A stretch of 64,000 nucleotides of DNA. It comes from Phaeovibrio sulfidiphilus (GTDB taxonomy: Bacteria; Pseudomonadota; Alphaproteobacteria; Rhodospirillales; Rhodospirillaceae). Shown piece by piece: positions 16,467 to 25,210 of this stretch; position 1 is the stretch's first letter; every line of letters starts with the position of its first letter. The notes below the pieces were generated by a model. It was not told the origin of the DNA, ran no database searches, and was given only the letters and a program-made list of their open reading frames with translations. Location of the stretch: contig NZ_JACZHT010000004.1 of assembly GCF_014861485.1 (NCBI RefSeq), positions 62,001-126,000 on the forward strand, written 5' to 3'. A program made the translations under genes and the position numbers.

Positions 16467-16632
16467 GTTTCCTTCCGTTTTGCACCCGTTTGTGTGTCCG
16501 GGCCCCATCTTACAGGATTTCCGGGGGTTGTGAACCCGCCCCTGACGCAACACTGTCTGTGGACCGGTGACCGGGGCCCGCCCTCCATTTTGGTGGTCGG
16601 GTCCAGCCCTCTATTTTATAGTGTAGATAAAC

Positions 16633-17238
16633 ATGAACCGTTCTGAAAACAACGATCCATTTTCCCTCTTCCAGTCCTGGATGGCCGAGGCCCGGGAGAA
16701 GGAGATCGACGATGCGACGGCGGTGGCTCTGGCCACGGCCACCCCCGAGGGGCGCCCCAGCGTGCGCATGGTTCTTCTGAAGGACGTGATCCCCCGGGAC
16801 GACGAGACGGGGGGCTTCGTGTTCTATACAAACCTGGAGAGCCGCAAGGGCGGAGAGCTCCGGGCCAATCCCCACGCCGCCCTGTGCTTCCACTGGAAGT
16901 CCCTGCACCGGCAGGTTCGGGTCGAGGGCCCGGTGGTCCCCGTGAGCGATGCGGAGGCCGACGCCTATTTCGCCTCCCGGGCGCGGGAGAGCCGGATCGG
17001 GGCCTGGGCCTCGCGCCAGTCCCGGCCCCTTGAAAGCCGCTGGGCCCTGGAGAAGGCCGTTGCGTCGGCCGCGGCCCGCTTTGCCCTGGGGACCATTCCC
17101 CGGCCGCGCCACTGGTCCGGGTTCCGCCTGGTGCCGGAGCGCATCGAGTTCTGGCAGGAGAAGCCCTTCCGCCTGCACGATCGCCGCGTCTTCCTGAGAG
17201 AGAACGGAGACTGGCGCGTGGAGGCTCTCTATCCCTGA
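16633..17238 (+). CDS. pdxH: pyridoxamine 5'-phosphate oxidase
   Basis: 201 aa, within the family range. FMN-binding segments are visible: [10 protein letters not shown] near residue 40, [10 protein letters not shown], Gln-Val-Arg-Val-Glu-Gly, and the C-terminal signature Pro-Arg-Pro-x-His-Trp-x-Gly-Phe-Arg-Leu-Pro-type with Glu-Phe-Trp. It oxidises pyridoxine or pyridoxamine phosphate to pyridoxal phosphate in the cytosol. The ATG lacks a good ribosome site and lies about 9-20 bases after a TATTTTATAG patch, so a very short or leaderless mRNA is possible. It diverges from the DnaJ-family gene. Confidence 0.93.
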   Translation: MNRSENNDPFSLFQSWMAEAREKEIDDATAVALATATPEGRPSVRMVLLKDVIPRDDETGGFVFYTNLESRKGGELRANPHAALCFHWKSLHRQVRVEGPVVPVSDAEADAYFASRARESRIGAWASRQSRPLESRWALEKAVASAAARFALGTIPRPRHWSGFRLVPERIEFWQEKPFRLHDRRVFLRENGDWRVEALYP

Positions 17239-17280
17239 CGGGACAGAGGACCGTCCGACCATACTCAGGAGTGTCACGGA

Positions 17281-18255
17281 ATGAAGACGACCACGGAAGG
17301 CCTCTCCGGCAAGGAGGCCCGGGACCGGTCCGTTGCCCGGCTTTTGACCGCCGCCACCTTTGCCTCGGTCGGCGTGGCGCTGACCCTGGTGGTGGCCAAG
17401 ACCGTCGCCTGGTTCATGACCGGGTCGGTGGCCATTCTCTCCACGCTGATTGACAGCATCATCGATACGGGGGCCTCGCTGCTGACGTTGCTTGCGGTGC
17501 GGGCGTCCCTTGCCCCGGCGGACGAGAACCACCGCTTCGGCCACGGCAAGGCCGAGCCCCTGGCCGGTCTGGGGCAGGCGGCCTTTATCTCCGGGTCCGC
17601 CGTGTTTCTGGTGATCCACGGGATCGAGCGGGTTCTGGTGCCCGAGCCCGTTCACGGAAACATGGTCGGCATCGTGGTCATGGTCCTGTCCACCGTCCTG
17701 ACCCTGGGCCTGGTGGCGTTCCAGAAGTACGTGATCCGCCGGACCGGCTCGCTGGCGGTGGGGGGCGACAGCCTGCACTACACCGGCGACCTTCTGATGA
17801 ACGTCTCGGTGATCGGCTCCCTGGTCATTGGCCTGTACTTCGACATTCCCCTTATGGACCCGATTTTGGGCATCGTGATTGCCCTGTTCCTGATGGTCAG
17901 CGCCTGGGAAATCGGCCACATGAGCATCAACATGCTGATGGACCGGGAGCTTCCCGAGGACGAGCGCCGTCGGATCCTGGATATCTGCTTCGACGATTCC
18001 CGGGTTCTGGACGTTCACGACCTGAGGACACGCCGGTCGGGGCAGACCACGTTCATCCAGCTGCACCTGGATCTGGACGGGAACCTGTCGCTCACGCAGG
18101 CCCACGACATCACCTCGGACCTGTACCGCAGGCTTGCGGCGCTCTTCCCCCAGTCGGAGATCCTCATCCACCAGGATCCCATAGGGGAGGACGATGACGA
18201 GCATCATCCGACGTTCGCCTATTCGGATTCCCGGATGCCGCCGGAGCCCCAGTGA
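17281..18255 (+). CDS. cation diffusion facilitator (FieF/CDF family) metal exporter
   Basis: 324 aa. Six hydrophobic segments lie between residues ~25 and 215, with the two metal-site motifs of CDF transporters: Asp-Ser-Ile-Ile-Asp in TM2 and His-Tyr-Thr-Gly-Asp in TM5. A cytosolic domain of ~85 residues follows, with the HD-rich strand pattern (Asp-Val-His-Asp-Leu-Arg-Thr-Arg) and Ile-His-Gln-Asp-Pro near residue 300. Asp/His (not His/Asp) in TM2 resembles FieF, which exports iron and zinc by proton antiport. The last codons and the stop lie inside a tandem repeat (18247-18470). It follows pdxH by 42 bp. Confidence 0.92.
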   Translation: MKTTTEGLSGKEARDRSVARLLTAATFASVGVALTLVVAKTVAWFMTGSVAILSTLIDSIIDTGASLLTLLAVRASLAPADENHRFGHGKAEPLAGLGQAAFISGSAVFLVIHGIERVLVPEPVHGNMVGIVVMVLSTVLTLGLVAFQKYVIRRTGSLAVGGDSLHYTGDLLMNVSVIGSLVIGLYFDIPLMDPILGIVIALFLMVSAWEIGHMSINMLMDRELPEDERRRILDICFDDSRVLDVHDLRTRRSGQTTFIQLHLDLDGNLSLTQAHDITSDLYRRLAALFPQSEILIHQDPIGEDDDEHHPTFAYSDSRMPPEPQ

Positions 18256-18470
18256 CCGGGGCTGCCTGATGGCGTCTGGCCCATGGTGTCGGGCTGGCGG
18301 TGTCGGATTGACGGAGCCCGAGTGACCGGGTCTGGGGGGGCGGGGTGTGGGTGAGGCAGCCCCAGTGACCGGGTCTGCCTGATGGCGTCGGGCCCATGGT
18401 GTCGAGCTGGCGGTGTCGGATTGACGGGGCCCGAGTGACCGGGTGTGGGTGACGGGGTGTGGGTGAGGGA
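18247..18470. repeat. two-copy tandem duplication, 113-bp period
   Basis: Copy A (18247-18359) and copy B (18360 to ~18470) agree almost base for base with a handful of substitutions. Each contains two AGTGACCGGG cores (18251, 18321, 18364, 18434). Copy A overlaps the last two codons and the stop of the CDF exporter gene. Confidence 0.88.
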
Positions 18471-18905
18471 GCTTGGGCGACAGCGCGGACCCCTCCGGCC
18501 CCGGTCTCCGTTTCCGCCCGATTCCGGTTTCAGCCCGGGTTCCCGCCCAGGCCCAGCCCCCGTTTAGCCCCGGGCCCAGACCGGTCCCGGACCCGCGCCG
18601 GACTCCGGGCGAGCGATCCGGCGGCCGCCTCCGGGAGCCCGATCGGGCCGGATCATCGGGCAACAGTGCCGCCGGGTAAAAACCCGGGCACGGCGCCCGC
18701 AGGTTTTTCGGAGCGAATTCAAAAAACTGTGCTCGCGATGCTTGACGGAAGCGCTTTTCCCTTCCTAACTTCCCATGGGACCGGCGTTCCGGAGGTCTAT
18801 CCGGTCGCCTCTGCGAGGGATCGTCCCGGGCCGTGCTTCAGGGCGCGTCGGGCACTTTCACGAACTTTTGAACTGGGCGCACGCATGCGCTGGGAGGAAC
18901 GTACT
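18256..18905. other. gene-free stretch of 650 bp between the CDF and thioredoxin genes
   Basis: Holds the remainder of the 113-bp tandem duplication, a Pro/Arg-coding GC-rich stretch with no ribosome site, and the trxA promoter at 18742-18770. An in-frame upstream extension of trxA to 18459 exists but lacks protein-like composition. Confidence 0.5.
18742..18770 (+). promoter_or_regulatory. predicted housekeeping promoter of trxA
   Basis: TTGACG (18742-18747), 17-nt spacer, CTAACT (18765-18770). This fits the alphaproteobacterial TTGAC-N17-CTANNT pattern and would give a 5' leader of about 130 nt. Confidence 0.55.
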
Positions 18906-19223
18906 ATGAAGCAGGTTTCTGACGAATCATTCGAGGCGGACGTCCTCAAGGCCAGCGGGTCTGTTCTCGTTGACTTCTGGGCGCCCTGGTGCGGCCCGTG
19001 TCGCCAGATTGCCCCGATTCTCGACGAGATCTCCCAGGAGCGCGCCGGGAAGGTCGAGATCGTCAAGATGAACATTGACGACAATCCCCAGACCCCCGCC
19101 AAGTACGCCGTGCGCGGCATCCCCACCATGATGCTGTTCCGTGACGGCGCCCTGGTGGACGCGAAAATCGGTGCCCATCCGAAGTCCCGTCTTCTGGAGT
19201 GGCTGGACTCCAAGCTGGACTAG
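18906..19223 (+). CDS. trxA: thioredoxin
   Basis: 105 aa, the canonical size. Active site Trp-Cys29-Gly-Pro-Cys32 after the Phe-Trp-Ala-Pro strand, conserved buried Asp, and the cis-proline loop Gly-Ile-Pro-Thr. It is the general cytosolic dithiol reductant, recycled by thioredoxin reductase. ATG at 18906 chosen because GGAGG precedes it and the thioredoxin fold starts at once. Confidence 0.96.
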   Translation: MKQVSDESFEADVLKASGSVLVDFWAPWCGPCRQIAPILDEISQERAGKVEIVKMNIDDNPQTPAKYAVRGIPTMMLFRDGALVDAKIGAHPKSRLLEWLDSKLD

Positions 19224-19869
19224 TGTTCCGTCCGGTCTGCTGAAGCGGGTGGCGGGGGAGGCCCTCCCGCCCGTCTTCCGGGCCCGCGAAGGGGTACTCA
19301 AAGGTCGGTTCCCGGCCGGAGCCTGAACGGCTCCCGCTTCCGGGAATTCGGCCTTTTCTGCGTTTTGGGCCCTGGTGGCTGTGCGCTGTGTGCCTGTTTG
19401 CCGCGTCGGTGGCGGCCGCTTACCGCACGCCGTCTCCCGCGCTTCCCCGGGAACGCGGGCGGCGGACGCCTGCCACGATCGGTGGCGCTCCGGCCACGGT
19501 GCGGCCGGGTGTCCGGGGCCTCGTTTTTGCGTTGGGATGGGAGAAATATCGGGGCTGTCGGCCCGGAAAGGGCGCGACCGGCACGCAGACGAGCCGGGAT
19601 GATGCTCGTGTCCGGAGGAGGGTCCGGGGTGTGCCGGGCGCGTCGGGACTGTGTCCCGCTTCAGGCAGGGCGCTCCGGAGACCGGGTCCGGCGCGGACGT
19701 CTGCTCTGTGTCCCTTCGGGGCGCCTGTGGTCCCGGAACGTGTCCGGGGCCGGCGCCGTCGAACTCTGGTTTTGAGTCCTGGGGGCAACAGCCCCCGGGG
19801 ACAGGGTGGTGGCGCTCGGGCGGGGCCTTTGGGAGCCCCGGCCCGGTGTGCGCGTGTCCGGGCGTGAGC
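19224..19869. other. gene-free convergent stretch of 646 bp
   Basis: Lies between trxA and the porin gene, both ending here. A hairpin GGAGCC/GGCTCC at 19318-19334 followed by CCTTTTCTG may terminate trxA. GGGGGC-AACA-GCCCCC at 19781-19796 is downstream of the porin and may serve it. No gene is supported. Confidence 0.45.
19781..19796 (-). terminator. hairpin downstream of the porin gene
   Basis: Six-bp GC stem with a four-base loop, 74 bp past the porin stop. No strong T-run, so a tentative call. Confidence 0.35.
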
Positions 19870-20979
19870 CTAGAACTTCAGGAGGATCGCCGAGACGGCA
19901 CCGACGCCGTTGCGGTAGGTCGAGCTGCCGTGGCCGGTGTCGTAATTGATCTTGCCATCGCTCTCGCCGTAGAACAGCTGACCGATGAGCGTCACGCCCG
20001 GGCCCATTTCGTAGGTGCCGGCGGCGTGGGCCATCATGGCCTTGCCCTGGCTGCTGACGTTCTGGCCGTAGGTCATGGAGAGACCATACGGACCAAACAG
20101 GTAACGGGCGCCAAGCTCCATGAGGTTCTCATTGAAGATGTGGTTGGCGGAGCCGTTCCAGACGTTGCCACGCTTGGACTCGGAGGAGGAGGTGCCGAGG
20201 TAGGCGCCGCCGACGGTCCAGCCCGCGTAGCCGAACGACAGGCCGGAGCGGTAGAGCCAGCGGTCAACCCCGTCGATGGTCGTGGAGAGGGACGCGTCCC
20301 ACTTGGTCTCGATCTCGCCCAGGGAGCCGGTGTAGGCAACACCAACCTGAACCTCGTTCGAGCCCTCACGCTTCTCACGGACGCGGACGCCGCTGTTGCG
20401 GTTGACCTCGGCCCAGGGGGCGTAGGACACACCGGCGGAGAAGCCGTGGAACGACGGGGTGATGTACATCACGCGCAGCGAGTTGTCGTCAATGAAGGAC
20501 TTCAGGGTCGGGATGCGGTGGGTGTGCCCCTTCTTGCCCGCACCCGTGTACGCGAAGTTCATCCAGTCGAGAAGTTCGTGGTTGTTGCGCCCGCCCTGGT
20601 CGGGAGCGGTGACGGCGAAGCGGTCGACCACGCCGTTCTGCTCACCGATGCCGAACCAGCCGAAGTCGCCACTCATCCAGGCGTACTGGCGCTTGGTGTT
20701 GACCTGCATGTTCGAGCCCTCGGCGCGGAGGTTGATGTGGGCGCCGACGGTAATGCCGTTGTCCAGATTGGTCTTGCCCTGGACGAACACGCGGGTCTCG
20801 CGGTCCATTCCGAATCCGGAGGATCCTCCACCGAGGTTGCCGTCCTTGATGGCCTTAACACCGCCGAAGAACTGTTCCATGTAGCCACCCAGCTCAAGCT
20901 GGATCTTCTCGGCCGCCATCGCCGGCGAGGCGATCTGGGCTCCGATCAGTGCAGTTGCTCCGATAAGTACTCTTTTCAT
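19870..20979 (-). CDS. outer-membrane porin (369 aa)
   Basis: A signal peptide (Met-Lys-Arg-Val, cleavage near Ala-Met-Ala-Ala at 22) precedes a sequence of alternating polar/hydrophobic strands with Gly-rich turns, ending in Leu-Lys-Phe. The C-terminal Phe is the BAM recognition signal of beta-barrels. It resembles the general diffusion porins of Rhodospirillaceae and Rhodobacter (Gram-negative porin family, 16 strands). GGAG lies 8 bases before the ATG. The upstream DNA (21090-21150) is unusually AT-rich, consistent with a strong promoter for an abundant protein. Confidence 0.88.
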   Translation of the reverse strand: MKRVLIGATALIGAQIASPAMAAEKIQLELGGYMEQFFGGVKAIKDGNLGGGSSGFGMDRETRVFVQGKTNLDNGITVGAHINLRAEGSNMQVNTKRQYAWMSGDFGWFGIGEQNGVVDRFAVTAPDQGGRNNHELLDWMNFAYTGAGKKGHTHRIPTLKSFIDDNSLRVMYITPSFHGFSAGVSYAPWAEVNRNSGVRVREKREGSNEVQVGVAYTGSLGEIETKWDASLSTTIDGVDRWLYRSGLSFGYAGWTVGGAYLGTSSSESKRGNVWNGSANHIFNENLMELGARYLFGPYGLSMTYGQNVSSQGKAMMAHAAGTYEMGPGVTLIGQLFYGESDGKINYDTGHGSSTYRNGVGAVSAILLKF

Positions 20980-21164
20980 GTCGTTGCTCCGTTGTCGGGC
21001 GATTATTGCTTCTCACCGGGACACCCCATTGCCGCACCTGGATCGCGGGGCTCGTCTTCCGTAAGACGGATAAAAGCAAGGCCGGAAAGGGGGGTCAATA
21101 TAATATATGACGATATCTCTGTTTTTTATTTTTGTGGCAAAATAGCAACACCTGGCGTGTTCCA

Positions 21165-21227
21165 AAAAGGCCCGCCCGCCGGCGAATAAGGCGAGCCTCG
21201 CCATACTGTTGCAGGGGTGGCCTTTTT
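21165..21227. repeat. nested inverted repeat (9-bp arms around a smaller hairpin)
   Basis: AAAAAGGCC (21165-21173) pairs with GGCCTTTTT (21219-21227). Inside, GGCGA-GCC-TCGCC (21190-21202) forms a second hairpin. The outer arm ends in T on either strand, so it could terminate transcription in either direction, but no gene ends beside it. Confidence 0.6.
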
Positions 21228-21852
21228 TGAGGCGGCGCCTCGGTGATCCGGGCCGGAAGTGTGTCTTTCCGGTCGAGGGTCTTTGGTGCATGTTCCCCTG
21301 CCGTGAGGTTTTGACCCGCTTTAAATAACTAAAAGTTATGGGCTCGGGCGCATTTTGTGCGTAACCGGTCGCCTTTTAGGTGTGTATTCAGGGGGGTGCA
21401 CCGCAGGGAGGCGGTCCGGGCGCCTGGCACAGGTGTCCGTCGTCCGCGTCGGGCTTCTTTGGGCGCCCGGTTCCCGAGGGGCGGTGCCTGTGGGGCAGCG
21501 TCGGGACCGCTGCTGTCCCGTGTCCTGCCGTCCGGCCCCGGTCCGGCGCGGGAAACCGGCAGGGCTCCCTTCCGCGGCTCTTCTTTCCGATGCCTTTCCG
21601 GGGCGCTGCCGGGGTGGTTCGCGTGGAGACGGCCGGGGCGATCCGGCCGCGCGCGTCCCTTCGGGTGCCGGTGGTTTGGCCTGCAACAGCCTGGGGTTGT
21701 TTTGGCGGCCGGGCCCCGGGGACACCGTCCGGTGGAGGGCGTGGATCCGGTCGCCTGTCCTGGCGGTCCGCCGGGCGGATTCGGTCCGGCGAATCCCGTG
21801 CCGGCGTGCCTCCGCGCGCGGTTTTGCGTGTCGGCGGTGCGACGTTCCTCCC

Positions 21853-21880
21853 TTGACAGCTTCAAGGGGAAGACTAGGAT
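21853..21880 (+). promoter_or_regulatory. predicted promoter of the bchC operon
   Basis: TTGACA (21853-21858), 16-nt spacer, TAGGAT (21875-21880), giving a leader of about 50 nt before bchC. The -35 box is a perfect consensus match. Confidence 0.5.
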
Positions 21881-21937
21881 GACGGCCCGGTTTCGAGATG
21901 TCCCCACTGTGCCCCCAGCAAGGTCAAGGACCGATTC

Positions 21938-22879
21938 ATGGAAGCGCTCTGCGTCGTAATTGTCGAGCCCGATACCCTCGAGGTAAAGCGGCTGCCTCTC
22001 ACGCCTCCCTCCGACTCTGATGTCGTGGTCGAAATCGATTACTCGGGTATCAGTACGGGAACCGAACGGCTGCTCTATACCGGCCGGATGCCGCCCTTTC
22101 CGGGCATGGGCTATCCGCTGGTTCCGGGCTATGAGTCCGTTGGCCGGGTGATCCAGGCCGGCCCCCAGTCCGGACGGACGGTGGGCGAGCGGGTCTTCGT
22201 CCCCGGTGCCACCTGCTACGGCGAGGTGCGCGGCCTGTTTGGCGGCGCGGCCTCGAAGGTGGTCCTGCCCGGCGCCCGCCTTGTTCCCCTGCCCGACAAC
22301 ATGCCCGAGGAAAAGGGCGTCCTGTTTGCCCTGGCGGCCACGGCCCATCACGCGGTGACCCTGCCGGGCTCCCGGCTTCCGGACCTGGTGGTCGGACACG
22401 GGGTGCTGGGCCGCCTGATTGCCCGCATTGTGGTGGCCCTGGGGGGCGCTCCGGTGGTCTGGGAGAAAAACCCGGCCCGCATGGACGGCGCCGAGGGCTA
22501 CCGGGTCGTGGATCCGGACCAGGATGACACAAAGGCCTACGGCACCATCTGCGATGTGAGCGGCGATTCGAATATCCTGGACCCGCTGGTGGCCCGCCTT
22601 GCCCCCGGGGGCGAGATCGTGCTGGCCGGGTTCTACACGGACCCGCTCCACTTTATCTTCCCGCCCGCGTTCATGCGCGAGGCGCGCATCCGCATTGCCG
22701 CCCAGTGGAAGCCCTCGGATGTCGAGGGTGTGCTGCGGCTCCTGTCCGAGGGGGGGCTGTCGCTGGACGGGCTCATCACCCACCGGCGGACACCCCGGGA
22801 GGCCAAGGACGCCTACGACATCGCGTTCACCGACCCCGCCTGCCTGAAAATGATCCTCGACTGGAGAGACGCCCCATGA
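21938..22879 (+). CDS. bchC: bacteriochlorophyllide a dehydrogenase (3-hydroxyethyl), BchC
   Basis: 313 aa medium-chain dehydrogenase. It has the MDR N-terminal lobe (Tyr-Ser-Gly-Ile-Ser-Thr-Gly-Thr-Glu, Pro-Gly-Tyr-Glu-Ser-Val-Gly) and a nucleotide-binding turn Val-Val-Gly-His-Gly-Val-Leu-Gly-Arg-Leu near residue 150. BchC oxidises the 3-hydroxyethyl group of the bacteriochlorin to the 3-acetyl group of bacteriochlorophyllide a, using NAD. The stop overlaps the bchX start in ATGA, so the two are translationally coupled. First gene of the bchCXYZ-puf cluster. Confidence 0.96.
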   Translation: MEALCVVIVEPDTLEVKRLPLTPPSDSDVVVEIDYSGISTGTERLLYTGRMPPFPGMGYPLVPGYESVGRVIQAGPQSGRTVGERVFVPGATCYGEVRGLFGGAASKVVLPGARLVPLPDNMPEEKGVLFALAATAHHAVTLPGSRLPDLVVGHGVLGRLIARIVVALGGAPVVWEKNPARMDGAEGYRVVDPDQDDTKAYGTICDVSGDSNILDPLVARLAPGGEIVLAGFYTDPLHFIFPPAFMREARIRIAAQWKPSDVEGVLRLLSEGGLSLDGLITHRRTPREAKDAYDIAFTDPACLKMILDWRDAP

Positions 22880-23790
22880 GCAAGAAGGAAAAGCAGATTA
22901 TCGCCATCTATGGCAAGGGGGGGATCGGCAAGAGCTTCACGCTTGCGAACCTGTCCTACATGATGGCGCGCCAGGGCAAACGGGTGCTTCTCATCGGCTG
23001 CGACCCGAAGAGCGACACCACCTCGCTCCTGTTCGAGGGCCGGGCCACGCCCACCATCATCGAGACCGCCGCCCGCAAGAACATGACCGGCGAGGAGCTC
23101 ACCATCTCGGACATCTGCTTCAAGCGCGACGGCGTGTACGCCATGGAGCTGGGCGGTCCCGAGGTCGGGCGCGGCTGCGGCGGCCGGGGCATCATCCACG
23201 GATTCGAGACCCTGGAGCGCCTTGGATTCTCCGACTGGGACTTTGACTATATCCTTCTCGACTTCCTGGGCGACGTGGTCTGCGGCGGCTTTGGCCTGCC
23301 CATCTCCCGCGACCTGTGCCAGAAGGTGATCGTGGTGGGCTCGAACGACCTCCAGTCCCTCTATGTGGTGAACAACGTGTGCTCGGCGGTGGAGTACTTC
23401 CGCAAGCTGGGCGGCTCGGTCGGCGTGGCCGGCATGGTCATCAACAAGGAGGACGGCACCGGCGAGGCCCAGGCCTACGCCGAGAAGGTGGGCCTGCCCG
23501 TCCTGGCCACCATTCCCGCGAACGAGGACATCCGCCAGAAGAGCGCCGCCTACGAGATCGTGGCCGATCCCGACGGTCCCTGGGGCCCGCTGTTCGGCGA
23601 GCTCGCGACCAACGTGGCCAGCGCTCCGCCCATCCATCCCAAGTCCCTGTCCCAGAACGAGCTGCTCAGCCTGTTCAAGTCCGGGGACGTGGGGCGTGAT
23701 GTGACCCTGGTCCCCGCGACCCAGGAGGACATGCACGGCGGAAAGATCGAGGTCCGCCCGTCTCTCGAAATCGTCTACGAAACGCCGTAA
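22876..23790 (+). CDS. bchX: chlorophyllide reductase iron protein BchX
   Basis: 304 aa, a NifH-like ATPase. P-loop Gly-Lys-Gly-Gly-Ile-Gly-Lys-Ser at 13-20, and the two cluster-ligand cysteines in Gly-Arg-Gly-Cys-Gly-Gly and Asp-Val-Val-Cys-Gly-Gly. BchX dimers pass electrons to BchYZ for reduction of the C7=C8 bond of chlorophyllide a, the step that makes the bacteriochlorin ring. The start at 22876 begins close to the P-loop, so the N-terminal extension of ~30 residues found in Rhodobacter BchX is missing. bchY follows after 15 bp. Confidence 0.97.
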   Translation: MSKKEKQIIAIYGKGGIGKSFTLANLSYMMARQGKRVLLIGCDPKSDTTSLLFEGRATPTIIETAARKNMTGEELTISDICFKRDGVYAMELGGPEVGRGCGGRGIIHGFETLERLGFSDWDFDYILLDFLGDVVCGGFGLPISRDLCQKVIVVGSNDLQSLYVVNNVCSAVEYFRKLGGSVGVAGMVINKEDGTGEAQAYAEKVGLPVLATIPANEDIRQKSAAYEIVADPDGPWGPLFGELATNVASAPPIHPKSLSQNELLSLFKSGDVGRDVTLVPATQEDMHGGKIEVRPSLEIVYETP

Positions 23791-23805
23791 GGAAAGGGTG
23801 CCGTC

Positions 23806-25164
23806 ATGAGCGATCCCGGAACGGTCTGCACCAGCAGCCCGGAAGGCCAGCAGTGCCACGGAAAGGTTCCCTTTGCCGTTCCTCCCGGCCCCCATTCCCG
23901 CGCACCCACCATGTGCCCCACCTTCGGGGCCCTGCGCGTGGGCCTGCGGATGCGCCGGACCGCGTCGCTTCTGTGCGGCTCGGCCTGTTGCGTGTATGGC
24001 CTGTCCTTCACCGCGCATTTCTACGGTGCGCGCCGGACCATCGGGTACCTGCCGTTCAACTCGGAAACCCTGGTGACCGGCAAGGTCTTCGAGGACATGC
24101 GCGACGCCGTCGAGAAACTGGCCGACCCGGAGCGCTATGACGTGATCCTGGTCACCAACCTGTGTGTGCCCTCGGCCTCGGGCGTCCCCCTGGAGCGCCT
24201 GCCCAAGCAGATCAACGGGGTGCGCGTGGTGGGGCTGGACATCCCCGGATTCGGTGTGGCCACCCATGCCGAGGCCAAGGACGTGCTCTCGTCCGCCATG
24301 CTGCGCTACGCGCGCCAGGAGGCCGAGCTGGGCCCGGTGATGGCGCCCCGGGGCGGTGTGGTGGAAAAGCCCACCGTGGCGATCCTGGGCGAGATCTTCC
24401 CCGCCGATCCCATGAGCATCAACGCCATGATTGCCCCCATGGACCTGGCCGTGGGGCCGACGGTCCCGGTTCGGGAGTGGCGCGAGCTGTACGCGGCCCT
24501 GGACTGCGCCGTGTGCGCGGCGGTCCATCCCCACTATACGGGCGCGGTGCGCGAGTTCCGCACGGCCGGGCGTCCCGTGGTGGGCTCGGCGCCGGTGGGC
24601 TGCGAGGGCACGGCCGACTGGCTGGAGGCCATCGGTGTGGCGGCCGGTGTGTCCCGCGAGCGGATCGACGCCACAAAGAACGCGATCCTGCCTCCGATCC
24701 GCGAGGCCCTGGCCCGGGCTCCGATCAAGGCCCGGATCACCCTGTCGGGCTACGAGGGCTCGGAGTTCCTGGTGGCCCGCCTGCTGATCGAGAGCGGGGC
24801 CGAGATTCCCTACGTCAGCACGGCGGTTCCGGCCACACCCTGGTCCGAGGCGGACCGGGCCTGGCTCGAATCTCGGGGCGTAATTGTGGCGACTCGGGCA
24901 TCTTTGGAGCAGGATATTGGCGCCGTGGAAGAGTTCAAACCTGATCTGGCCATCGGGACAACCCCGGTGGTGCAGAAAGCGAAAGAACTCGCTATTCCCG
25001 CGCTTTACTTCACAAACCTCATCTCGGCCCGCCCGTTGTTCGGGATTGCGGGGGCCGGTTCCCTTGCCCCGGTCATTCTTGGAGCCGTTTCAAATAAGGG
25101 CAGATTTGAGACGATGAAGCGCTTTTTTGCTGGCGTTGGCTCGGACAATGTGGCAGAAGTTTGA
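23806..25164 (+). CDS. bchY: chlorophyllide reductase subunit BchY
   Basis: 452 aa, the NifD-like component of chlorophyllide a oxidoreductase. Cysteines at the N-terminal end (Cys-Pro-Thr-Phe-Gly and Leu-Cys-Gly-Ser-Ala-Cys-Cys-Val-Tyr-Gly) are ligands for the shared 4Fe-4S cluster. The rest shows the three Rossmann-like domains of the nitrogenase-like family. AAGGAAAGG precedes the ATG. It is somewhat shorter at the N-terminus than Rhodobacter BchY. bchZ follows 46 bp downstream. Confidence 0.97.
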   Translation: MSDPGTVCTSSPEGQQCHGKVPFAVPPGPHSRAPTMCPTFGALRVGLRMRRTASLLCGSACCVYGLSFTAHFYGARRTIGYLPFNSETLVTGKVFEDMRDAVEKLADPERYDVILVTNLCVPSASGVPLERLPKQINGVRVVGLDIPGFGVATHAEAKDVLSSAMLRYARQEAELGPVMAPRGGVVEKPTVAILGEIFPADPMSINAMIAPMDLAVGPTVPVREWRELYAALDCAVCAAVHPHYTGAVREFRTAGRPVVGSAPVGCEGTADWLEAIGVAAGVSRERIDATKNAILPPIREALARAPIKARITLSGYEGSEFLVARLLIESGAEIPYVSTAVPATPWSEADRAWLESRGVIVATRASLEQDIGAVEEFKPDLAIGTTPVVQKAKELAIPALYFTNLISARPLFGIAGAGSLAPVILGAVSNKGRFETMKRFFAGVGSDNVAEV

Positions 25165-25210
25165 AGCCGACCGCAGAGCGGTGGGGCGTCTGTACATGGA
25201 GGCGCGTTGA

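Larger units (their letters stand above)
20980..21937. other. gene-free divergent region of 958 bp between the porin gene and bchC
   Basis: The porin-proximal part contains an AT-rich block (about 21090-21150), probably the porin promoter region. A nested inverted repeat lies at 21165-21227, another AT-rich patch at about 21318-21340, and the bchC promoter at 21853-21880. The middle part (21380-21850) is GC-rich with overlapping frames and no ribosome sites. No paired TGT-N12-ACA palindrome of the CrtJ/PpsR type was found near bchC. Confidence 0.5.

Noticed and set aside
21840-21937. CrtJ/PpsR-type palindrome upstream of bchC
   Set aside because: Only a TTGACA half-site is present and it coincides with the -35 box; no paired TGT-N12-ACA was found.
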